Assembly (NCBI GenBank): GCA_029248845.1
Contig: JAQWIO010000142.1
Location: 1 to 8,484, forward strand
Source of the DNA: Polaribacter sp.
GTDB taxonomy: Bacteria; Bacteroidota; Bacteroidia; Flavobacteriales; Flavobacteriaceae
Length of the DNA: 8,484 nucleotides
Reading direction: 5' to 3'
Positions within the stretch are counted from its first letter, which is position 1; each line of letters opens with the position of its first letter. Positions 1 through 6,331 of this stretch are shown in pieces. Under the pieces are notes generated by a model. It was given only the letters and a program-made list of their open reading frames with translations, did not search any database and was not told the DNA's origin. The position numbers and the translations under genes were made by a program.

Positions 1-584
1 ATACTGTTTTTGAAAATCAACAGGTATATAGATTTGGAATGGTTGGTGCAAGAAGTGTTTTAGGAACAGTTAATTTTGAAGAAAGTAAATCTTCAGGTTT
101 TGAGATAGATACAAAGTTACGAGTATCTAAACATTTAGACATACTGGGTGGTGCTTCATTTATTGATACAGAAATAACCAAAGCCTTTGAAGCATCTGCA
201 ATTGGTAATAAAATTCCTTTTGCTCCACAAAGCAGTTATTATATAGGAGTGTTTACGAACTTCAAAACCGGTGAAAACTCAAAAATATCTGCAAATATTA
301 ATATTGAAAACAAAGGAAAAAAATATTGGTTTGCTGATGATTATGGAACAGATCAGGAAAATGTATTTCAAAATCCATTTACACTAGTAAATACAAAAAT
401 GATTTATGAAGTTAAAGACTTTAGTATTGGTGTTTGGGGAAGAAATATCTTCAATACAAAATACAATCAAGAATGGTGGCCGTTTGGGGTGTTTGATGAT
501 GACCCAACTGGAGGTCCTATTGGAGACATCAGAACACCAAGTCAACCAGTATCTTATGGTATTGATTTGACTTATAAATTTTAA
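1..584 (+). CDS. TonB-dependent outer-membrane receptor, C-terminal part (5' end outside window)
   Basis: The reading frame is open from base 3 and runs 193 codons to a TAA at 582-584; the Met codon at 39 is internal, not the start. What is visible is the last third or less of a 22-strand outer-membrane barrel. It shows alternating short strands, a segment of the type 'GRNIFNTKYNQEW' that matches the near-C-terminal 'NLFDxxY' signature of TonB-dependent receptors, and an end in Tyr-Lys-Phe with the terminal aromatic residue needed for barrel insertion. Such receptors take up siderophores, haem, vitamins, glycans or other nutrients by proton-motive force through TonB. The plug domain, TonB box and signal peptide lie outside the window, so the ligand is unknown. 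It precedes a hydantoinase/permease cluster on the same strand and could deliver that cluster's substrate, but a probable terminator separates them. The family call is secure; the link to the cluster is inference. Confidence 0.87.
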   Translation, partial: TVFENQQVYRFGMVGARSVLGTVNFEESKSSGFEIDTKLRVSKHLDILGGASFIDTEITKAFEASAIGNKIPFAPQSSYYIGVFTNFKTGENSKISANINIENKGKKYWFADDYGTDQENVFQNPFTLVNTKMIYEVKDFSIGVWGRNIFNTKYNQEWWPFGVFDDDPTGGPIGDIRTPSQPVSYGIDLTYKF

Positions 585-604
585 ATTTAGTATTTAAAAT
601 AGTG

Positions 605-633
605 ATTTGATTTATATCTTATATGAATCAAAT
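605..633. repeat. 13-bp AT-rich inverted repeat (hairpin or operator) between receptor gene and hyuA
   Basis: Bases 605-617 (ATTTGATTTATAT) pair with 621-633 (ATATGAATCAAAT) around a 3-base centre, CTT. There are 13 pairs, one of them a T-G wobble (613/625); the other 12 are Watson-Crick. No T-run follows, so it is not a standard terminator. It could fold in the receptor mRNA 3' end, protecting or processing it, or be a DNA-level operator for hyuA about 85 bases downstream. The symmetry is directly visible; any role is inferred. Confidence 0.55.
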
Positions 634-660
634 TATCTTCAGAGTTAATTATTTAATATT

Positions 661-692
661 AGCCGTTATAATTATTCTTTTAGCGGCTTTTT
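661..692 (+). terminator. Probable rho-independent terminator of the TonB-receptor gene
   Basis: Bases 661-668 (AGCCGTTA) pair with 681-688 (TAGCGGCT), eight pairs with one G-U wobble and a 12-base AT-rich loop. A run of five T (688-692) starts at the end of the stem. The stem is the only GC-containing patch in this AT-rich spacer. It lies 77 bases after the receptor stop and 26 bases before hyuA, so it would end receptor transcription. Read-through, or a start site inside the last ~25 bases, would be needed for hyuA expression. Confidence 0.65.
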
Positions 693-718
693 AATCTAGA
701 AACATAAAAATATATACT

Positions 719-2779
719 ATGAGAGTTGCCACAGATATTGGTGGAACTTTTACAGATCTTGTGTGTCTTGAATTTGATAAAAATACAGGAAAACCCATAG
801 GTGTAAAAGTAGCTAAATCAGATACTACGCCTGCTAATTTTGAGCAGGGAATCTTAAATACCATTAAAAAAGGGACTATTAATTTGCAAGAAGTAGATTT
901 TTTTGCACATGGAACAACCGTTGTGATAAATGCCCTAACAGAACATAAAGGCGCGAAAACAGCTTTAATAACTACCAGGGGCTTTAGAGATGTTTTAGAG
1001 ATTGCAAGGTGTAATAGACCAGATCTTTTCAATTTTAATTTTGTAAAACAAGCTCCTTTTGTACCCAGATATTTACGTTTTGAAGTAGATGAAAGAATGA
1101 GTTATAAAGGGGAGGTTTTGATGGAATTAGATATGAAATCATTAGAAAAGATCCTAAAAAAATGTAAAGAAGAGAATGTAAAGGCAATTGCCATTTGCTT
1201 ATTACATGCTTATAAAAATCCAACGCATGAAATTCAACTAAAAAAGAGGTTATTAGAGTCTAATATTTCGGTAGAAGTAATTGCCTCTCATGAAGTAACA
1301 AGGGAATGGAGGGAATATGAACGAACAAGTTCTACAGTTTTATCGGGATATGTTTTGCCTATTGCAAAAAAATATTTAAATAATTTAGAGAATAACCTCA
1401 AAGAAAAGGGCTTAAAAAATACCCCCTACATTATGCAATCAAATGGTGGTATCACAACTATTAATGATGTAAAAACCAATCCTATAACCATGGTAGAATC
1501 GGGACCAGCTAGTGGTGTATTCGGAGCAATTGCATTGGGGAAACTAATTGGTAAAAACGATTTAATCGTTTTAGATATTGGGGGTACCACCGCAAAATGT
1601 GCATTGGTAGAAAATGGTCAGGTAAAAATAACTACGAATTATAAAATTGAACATTCAAGAACACAAGCAGGATATCCAATTCAAACTCCAGTGATAGATA
1701 TTGTTGAGATAGGGAATGGGGGAGGAAGTATTGCTTGGTTAGATCAAGGAGGCAAAATGCATGTAGGACCCAAAAGTGCAGGTGCAATGCCAGGACCTGC
1801 TGCCTATGGAAGAGGGGGTAAAAACCTTACCACAACAGATGCAAATATTCTTACTGGTAGAATTCATCCAGATTATTTTTTAGGAGGTGATTTACAGCCA
1901 GATTATCAAAGTATTGAAAAAGCTGCAAAACCACTGTGTAAGCTATTAAAAGGAGAGAAGGTAGACGTTGCTAAAGGAATTCTAAGAATTGCAAATGCAA
2001 ATATGATCAATGCTTTAAAATTGATTTCTGTCAATAAAGGCTATGATCCAAGAGATTTTACGATGGTAGTTATTGGTGGTGGAGGTGCAATGCATGGTGC
2101 CGATTTAGCAAGAGAGTTACAAGTGTCAGAACTTATAGTTCCCCCACATGCTGGGGTATTCTCAGCATTTGGTATGTTGATGTCAGATATTAGGAGAGAT
2201 TATATAAGAACAAATGTATTATCGCTTGCAGAAAATCAAAAAAATGCCATCGTTACTACTTTTAACGAAATTAAAGAAGAAGCAATCTCAAATTTTGAAG
2301 CCGATAATACTCCTTCTGAAAAAGTGAAATTTACCTATTATGTAGATTTACGTTATGCTGGCCAAGAGCATTATGTGAAAGTTTTATTAGATCGTTTTTC
2401 TGAAGAGACTTCTTTAGAAGAGATCATCAAACACTTTCATCAAGAACATAAAAAACAGTACTCATTTGCATTGGATGCAGTGGTAGAACTAGTGAATTTT
2501 CATTTGGTTGCAGAAGTCGCTGTTGATAAACCAGATTTCCCTAAGATGTTTATTACAAACAAAAGAGTTGAAGATGCTATTTTTGACAGAAAAGCAGTCG
2601 ATTTTGACGATTTAGGAGTGCATACAACTCCTTTTTATCACAGAGATTTATTGGAACCTAACATGACCTTTAAAGGTCCTGCTATAATTGCCGAAAAAGC
2701 AACTACAACGGTGGTTACCCCTTTGCATACAGTATACATAGATCTTTATGGTAATTTAATTTTAAGAATCGATAACTAA
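719..2779 (+). CDS. hyuA: Hydantoinase/oxoprolinase-family protein, A (ATP-binding) subunit
   Basis: This is a 686-residue soluble protein, the usual length for HyuA/N-methylhydantoinase A and acetone-carboxylase beta-like subunits. The start is fixed by the family pattern: Met followed at once by the first phosphate-binding motif DIGGTFTD (residues 6-13). Further family marks in order are HGTT (64-67), NRPDLF (99-104), the YERTSSTVLSGYV block (200-212), MVESGPASGV (258-267), a second ASKHA nucleotide motif DIGGTTAK (286-293), IGNGGGSIAW (331-340), GPKSAGAMPGPAAYG (350-364; most relatives have Cys at the second Ala), GGGGAMHG (453-460) and PPHAGVFSAFG (475-485). In characterised relatives this subunit uses ATP to phosphorylate the lactam, imide or carbonyl substrate, or bicarbonate, and the B subunit completes the reaction. 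Only 8 bases separate it from hyuB, which supports a heteromeric enzyme. Substrates in the family include hydantoins, 5-oxoproline, caprolactam and ketones; sequence alone does not say which applies. No clear promoter or Shine-Dalgarno site is seen upstream. Confidence 0.9.
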   Translation: MRVATDIGGTFTDLVCLEFDKNTGKPIGVKVAKSDTTPANFEQGILNTIKKGTINLQEVDFFAHGTTVVINALTEHKGAKTALITTRGFRDVLEIARCNRPDLFNFNFVKQAPFVPRYLRFEVDERMSYKGEVLMELDMKSLEKILKKCKEENVKAIAICLLHAYKNPTHEIQLKKRLLESNISVEVIASHEVTREWREYERTSSTVLSGYVLPIAKKYLNNLENNLKEKGLKNTPYIMQSNGGITTINDVKTNPITMVESGPASGVFGAIALGKLIGKNDLIVLDIGGTTAKCALVENGQVKITTNYKIEHSRTQAGYPIQTPVIDIVEIGNGGGSIAWLDQGGKMHVGPKSAGAMPGPAAYGRGGKNLTTTDANILTGRIHPDYFLGGDLQPDYQSIEKAAKPLCKLLKGEKVDVAKGILRIANANMINALKLISVNKGYDPRDFTMVVIGGGGAMHGADLARELQVSELIVPPHAGVFSAFGMLMSDIRRDYIRTNVLSLAENQKNAIVTTFNEIKEEAISNFEADNTPSEKVKFTYYVDLRYAGQEHYVKVLLDRFSEETSLEEIIKHFHQEHKKQYSFALDAVVELVNFHLVAEVAVDKPDFPKMFITNKRVEDAIFDRKAVDFDDLGVHTTPFYHRDLLEPNMTFKGPAIIAEKATTTVVTPLHTVYIDLYGNLILRIDN

Positions 2780-2787
2780 CTATCAGT

Positions 2788-4452
2788 ATGGAAAAATTTA
2801 CATTAGAAATAATTCAAGATGCATTGGTTGCTGCAGGTGATGAAATGTTTAAAACTCTAGAGCGAACAAGTATGAGCCCAATCATCTATGAATCGTTAGA
2901 TTATGCTGTAGGAATTACAGATTCTAAAGGAGAGTTATTAGCTCAAGGAAATGGAGTCACTGCTTTTTTAGCAGCATTAGATTCAGTAGTTAAAGCTACT
3001 TTAGAAAAATTTAACAAAAAAAATCCATTAAAGGAAGGTGATATTATTATTGCGAATACCCCATATGCCGGTGGAGGAACCCATTTGTCTGATGTTTCTG
3101 TGATTTACCCTGTTTTTTATAAGAACGAAGTAGTTGCTTTTACAGTAAATAAAGCACACTGGACAGAATTAGGAGGTACCTTTCCTGGATCTGTCTCCAC
3201 GGTTGCTACTGAAATTTATCAGGAGGGGCTTCATTTTCCATTTATTAAAGTGAAATCAGAAGGGATCTTAAACGATTCAATTATAGATGTCATTAAAGGT
3301 AATGTGCGACTTCCAGAGAGTACTTTAGGCGATTTATTTGCGGGAATTGCAGCTGCAGAAGTTGGTGCAAAACGTGTGATTTCTATCATAGAAAAATATG
3401 GATTAGCTACTTATAAAAAAGCAAAAAATGATTTTCTTGATTACGGAGAGCGTATGTGTATTGAAGCCCTAAAAGAAATTCCCAACGGAATTTATAAAGG
3501 TAAAACAACCATAGAAGATAATGGTTTTGGTGAAGGGCCTTTTCCTATTAAAGCAAAAATAACGGTAACAGACACTGAATTTATAGCAGATTTTAATGGT
3601 TCTCACCCTCAAGTAAAAGGAGCAACAAACCTCTCTTTTAGCGGATTAGTTACGGGTTGTAGAAGTTTGTTTAAAGCCATTACAACCCCACAAATGGATG
3701 CTAACGGAGGTTCGTTTAGACCCATGAAAGTGCTCTGCGAACCTGGAACGATTGTCAGTGCAGAAGCACCTTCGGCAGTCTCGGTATACTATGAAGTATT
3801 GGTAACTTCGATTGATTTAGTTTGGAAAATTTTAGCACCTTTAATACCAGATAAATTGCCTGCAGGACATATGCGTTCAATTTGTGCAACTTTTATTTCG
3901 GGAATTCATCCAGATACAAAGCAATTTTATATTCAAGCAGAACCCCTTGCAGGCGGATGGGGGGCCTCTGCAAAACATGATGGTAACAGGGGACAATTAT
4001 CTTGTGGAAGTGGTGAGTCTTATAACATTCCTATCGAAATAAGAGAAATGCGCTATGGCATCCAAGTAGAACAATATACTTTTCATAACGAAGGAGGAGG
4101 TTATGGTGAATTTCAAGGAGGAAATGGACAGTATATAGATTATAAAATTGTATCTGAGGGAGCCTATGTAACCGCTGCTTTCCTCGGAGAAAAAACAAAA
4201 ACTTGGGGGATGAATGGCGGTCATGACGGATCTTACAATTATTTTATGATTATCAAAAAAGATGGCACCAAACAAAGGTACAGTCTTGGTACGAACATCT
4301 TTTTAGAAAAAGGAGATGTAGTACGCTGTGTAACTGCAACAGGTGGGGGATATGGGAATCCAAGTAATAGATCTGAAGAACATGTTTTATTGGATGTAAA
4401 AAATGAATATATCACCAAAGAGGAAGCGAAAGAATTTTATAATGTAGGATAG
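2788..4452 (+). CDS. hyuB: Hydantoinase/oxoprolinase-family protein, B subunit
   Basis: This is a 554-residue protein of normal length for HyuB and well short of the ~770 residues of acetone carboxylase alpha. Family motifs in order: RTSMSPIIYESLDYA (26-40), NTPYAGGGTHLSDV (90-103), KAHWTELGG (122-130), GNVRLPESTLGDL (171-183), GGWGA (389-393), the glycine-rich GGGYGEFQGGNG segment (436-447) and TGGGYGNP (518-525). Asp38, His99, Asp102, His124 and His149 lie in the conserved blocks and are the likely metal/active-site residues, by comparison with the hydrolytic subunits of caprolactamase-like enzymes. It would carry out ring opening of the substrate activated by HyuA in an (AB)n complex in the cytoplasm. 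The start is 8 bases after hyuA, so co-translation is likely. No gamma-type subunit as in acetone carboxylase is encoded nearby, which favours a cyclic-amide hydrolase over a carboxylase. The exact substrate is unknown. Confidence 0.9.
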   Translation: MEKFTLEIIQDALVAAGDEMFKTLERTSMSPIIYESLDYAVGITDSKGELLAQGNGVTAFLAALDSVVKATLEKFNKKNPLKEGDIIIANTPYAGGGTHLSDVSVIYPVFYKNEVVAFTVNKAHWTELGGTFPGSVSTVATEIYQEGLHFPFIKVKSEGILNDSIIDVIKGNVRLPESTLGDLFAGIAAAEVGAKRVISIIEKYGLATYKKAKNDFLDYGERMCIEALKEIPNGIYKGKTTIEDNGFGEGPFPIKAKITVTDTEFIADFNGSHPQVKGATNLSFSGLVTGCRSLFKAITTPQMDANGGSFRPMKVLCEPGTIVSAEAPSAVSVYYEVLVTSIDLVWKILAPLIPDKLPAGHMRSICATFISGIHPDTKQFYIQAEPLAGGWGASAKHDGNRGQLSCGSGESYNIPIEIREMRYGIQVEQYTFHNEGGGYGEFQGGNGQYIDYKIVSEGAYVTAAFLGEKTKTWGMNGGHDGSYNYFMIIKKDGTKQRYSLGTNIFLEKGDVVRCVTATGGGYGNPSNRSEEHVLLDVKNEYITKEEAKEFYNVG

Positions 4453-4473
4453 GAGTGAAGCAATAATTCACTT
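4453..4473 (+). other. Stem-loop directly after the hyuB stop codon
   Basis: GAGTGAA (4453-4459) pairs with TTCACTT (4467-4473) around a 7-base loop: six Watson-Crick pairs plus one G-T closing pair. It begins one base after the hyuB TAG and no T-run follows. A complete terminator is therefore unlikely; a partial stop or an RNA-processing/stability element separating hyuAB from the cupin-permease pair is possible. The rest of the 120-base spacer holds a second weak stem (4504-4508 with 4516-4520) and the palindrome ATTTTAAAAT, and no convincing promoter. Confidence 0.35.
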
Positions 4474-4572
4474 ATTCACGTTCAATTAATTTCACCTATG
4501 ATCTTAGTTATTTTGACTAAAATACTAAATATCATGAGTTTTTAAATTTTAAAATAACCTCATAATTAACGA

Positions 4573-4908
4573 ATGGAAATTAAAAAAATAACATATCCTT
4601 TACCCGGAGAACATTACAATAAGTCACTTTTTAACATTGATGATAATCAAGTAGATGTTCAATTTGGAACTGTTTTTTTACAAAAAGGAACTCGAATTCC
4701 TGAAAAAGGATTTACCAAACACCAGAGCCATGAAATTTCAATCATTTATGAAGGAAAAATTGAAATGTTGAACGAAGATGGTTCTGTTAAGGGGTATTTA
4801 ACTTCTGGAGACGTCGTTTATATTCAAAAACTAGAGGCTCAAGCAGGAAATGTTATGGAAGATACATCACTAATTTATACACTAATTAATCACACACATG
4901 GAAAATAA
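4573..4908 (+). CDS. Small single-domain cupin protein
   Basis: This 111-residue protein has no signal peptide or membrane segment. The centre carries a cupin motif 1 of the form H50-x-x-H53-E54-(x)6-G61, followed by beta-strand-rich sequence and the turn SGD (78-80) that opens cupin motif 2. At the place where motif 2 usually has its metal-binding His, this protein appears to have Gln (around Q90, in EAQAGN), so a bound metal would be held by the two motif-1 histidines and Glu54 with an altered fourth ligand. Its last 11 bases, stop included, overlap the permease start, so the two are probably translationally coupled and act on the same compound. It could be a small isomerase, epimerase or hydrolase for a ring compound, or a ligand-sensing protein. 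It has no DNA-binding domain. The fold assignment is fairly safe; the function is unknown. Confidence 0.75.
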   Translation: MEIKKITYPLPGEHYNKSLFNIDDNQVDVQFGTVFLQKGTRIPEKGFTKHQSHEISIIYEGKIEMLNEDGSVKGYLTSGDVVYIQKLEAQAGNVMEDTSLIYTLINHTHGK

Positions 4909-6115
4909 TTTAAATACAACCAAATGGTATAGTCTTGCTGGTATTTGGTTTGGCGGCATTGTAAGTGTACCTGCATTATTAATTGGAAGTACATTAATTG
5001 CTTCTCTAAGCTTTCATCTATCTCTTTGGGCAGGATTAATAGGTTTTGGTTTTGTAGTAATATTTATGTCATTATTAAGTGTTGCAGCGGTTAAAGAAAG
5101 AAAAGAAACAGTTTCTTTAGCAGCGAGTAGTTTTGGTGAAAATGGCGCAAAACTGATTGTTGGGTTGGTCATTGGTTTGTCTACTTTAGGTTGGTTTGGT
5201 ATTCAAAGCAATATAGCGGGAGAGTCTTTTTCTAAAATAGTAACTGAAATGAATGGCCTAGAAATACCTGTTTGGATATCGTCTGTTTTTTGGGGAATTA
5301 TAATGGTCATTACCGCTGTTTTTGGTTTTAAATATTTAAAACTACTCAATTATATAGCTGTTCCAGCAATAGTTGCATTGCTTGTTTATGGATTAATTAT
5401 CACATTTAAAACACATCATTTTCAAGAAATACTAAACTTTACACCTAAAGAAAAAATGCCCTTGTTGCAGGCGATCGGTTTTACGATCGGATTTATATCG
5501 GTCGGAGGAGTAATTTCACCTGATTACAACCGATTTGCAGCCACAAAAAAAGATGCAATTTTAGGATCAATATTTGGTGTTATCCCTTCGGCATTATGTC
5601 TGTTAGCTATCGGTGCAATATTAGCGATTACACAAGGCACCTATGATATTGTGAAAATATTTTCATCATTAGGTTTTCCATTTTTAGCCATGTCGATACT
5701 TATTTTAGCTACATGGACTTCAAATGTGATAAACATATATTCCTCAGGGTTGGCATTCAACAATCTTTTGAATAAGGGAGATAAAAATCGTTCAAAAACA
5801 ACCTTGGTTGTAGGTTTGTTTGGAATCTTATTAGCTGCTTTAGGAGTATTATCCCATTTTATGAGTTTTATTTCGCTTTTAACAATTACTATTACACCAA
5901 TTGCAGGTGTTATGATTTCAGATTATTTTATTTCTAATACATACAAGGAAGATACTCTAAAATTTAATTGGATAGGAATTTTTTCATGGATTTCAGGCGT
6001 TCTTTTAATGGTAAGTATGACCTCTGAAATAAAAAATATTATAGGAATTATTGGTGCAGCTATCGTATACTATCTGCTTCAAAAGATACATCATGTAATC
6101 GATGAAAAAAATTAA
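4898..6115 (+). CDS. NCS1-family permease (CodB/cytosine-permease-like)
   Basis: This is a 405-residue, very hydrophobic protein with about 12 predicted membrane spans, the normal size for CodB-type NCS1 symporters. Family marks are the WFGIQ segment in TM3 (99-103), SPDYNRFAATKKDA (207-220; CodB-like proteins have S-x-DY-x-RF at this cytoplasmic loop), WTSNVINIYSSGLAFNN (273-289; typical W-T-x-N-x-x-N-x-Y-S-x-x-L) and TPIAGVMISDYF (333-344; typical P-I-x-G-V-x-x-x-DYF). NCS1 proteins import nucleobases, hydantoins, allantoin or vitamins across the inner membrane by Na+ or H+ symport. Mhp1, the structural model of the family, is a hydantoin permease found beside hydantoinase genes, and the hyuAB context agrees with that job. 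The start overlaps the cupin gene by 11 bases and the end overlaps the DUF917 remnant by 14. Substrate specificity is inferred from neighbours only. Confidence 0.88.
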   Translation: MENNLNTTKWYSLAGIWFGGIVSVPALLIGSTLIASLSFHLSLWAGLIGFGFVVIFMSLLSVAAVKERKETVSLAASSFGENGAKLIVGLVIGLSTLGWFGIQSNIAGESFSKIVTEMNGLEIPVWISSVFWGIIMVITAVFGFKYLKLLNYIAVPAIVALLVYGLIITFKTHHFQEILNFTPKEKMPLLQAIGFTIGFISVGGVISPDYNRFAATKKDAILGSIFGVIPSALCLLAIGAILAITQGTYDIVKIFSSLGFPFLAMSILILATWTSNVINIYSSGLAFNNLLNKGDKNRSKTTLVVGLFGILLAALGVLSHFMSFISLLTITITPIAGVMISDYFISNTYKEDTLKFNWIGIFSWISGVLLMVSMTSEIKNIIGIIGAAIVYYLLQKIHHVIDEKN

Positions 6116-6260
6116 CATCAAAGAGATATCGAATACTTTGCAATGGTTCTATTGTTTTGGGAACAGGTGGTGGTGGAGATCCTTATATCGAGAAATTATT
6201 TGAAAAAGAAGTCATGAAAAAATATCTATTCCTTTAGCAAATTTTCCAGGTGCAGTATGA
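6102..6260 (+). pseudogene. Truncated, frameshifted remnant of a DUF917 / S-methyl-thiohydantoin desulfurase-like gene
   Basis: An ATG at 6102 lies inside the end of the permease gene and starts MKKINIKEISNTL, a good N-terminus for DUF917 proteins. The frame then breaks. One base later in phase (6142-6237) it reads NGSIVLGTGGGGDPYIEKLF and on to EKEVMKKY before a stop at 6235; (N)GxxxLGTGGGGDPY is the signature nucleotide-like loop of the DUF917 N-terminal domain. A third phase (6225-6260) reads SIPLANFPGAV and then a stop, fitting the next part of the domain. Full-length relatives have roughly 350 residues; here only ~50 codons' worth remain in three phases, and the region up to the converging alkB end (6261-6331) shows nothing recognisable. 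At least two indels plus a large 3' deletion mean no functional product. In other genomes DUF917 genes often sit beside hyuAB and NCS1 permease genes, so this was probably the fifth gene of the cluster. Confidence 0.8.
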
Positions 6261-6331
6261 TTAAAATTGAAGCTTAGTAGAGATTTTATGAGTTAATGTT
6301 CTGAATCCTTGCAATTGTCAACCCGAAAATA

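Noticed and set aside
691..1223. Minus-strand open frames of 113 and 62 codons opposite hyuA
   Set aside because: They lie wholly opposite a strongly conserved hyuA 5' region and their translations show no recognisable domain; they are shadows of the real frame.
3997..4275. Minus-strand 92-codon frame opposite hyuB
   Set aside because: It is opposite the conserved glycine-rich C-terminal part of HyuB and has no domain-like pattern.
719..4452. Acetone or acetophenone carboxylase instead of hydantoinase/oxoprolinase
   Set aside because: HyuB is about 200 residues shorter than acetone carboxylase alpha and no gamma-type subunit gene is near; the cupin does not resemble it. A carboxylase cannot be fully excluded because the families are homologous.
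4504..4520. Possible promoter (TTATTTTG) and weak stem between hyuB and the cupin gene
   Set aside because: The -7-like match lacks the TA at the right distance, no TTG lies about 19 bases upstream, and the stem has only five A/T-rich pairs.
6261..6331. Further DUF917 remnants or a bidirectional terminator between the pseudogene and alkB
   Set aside because: No recognisable peptide appears in any phase, and no GC-containing stem with a T-run is present. Short ATTGT/ACAAT pairing at the alkB 3' end is too weak to call.
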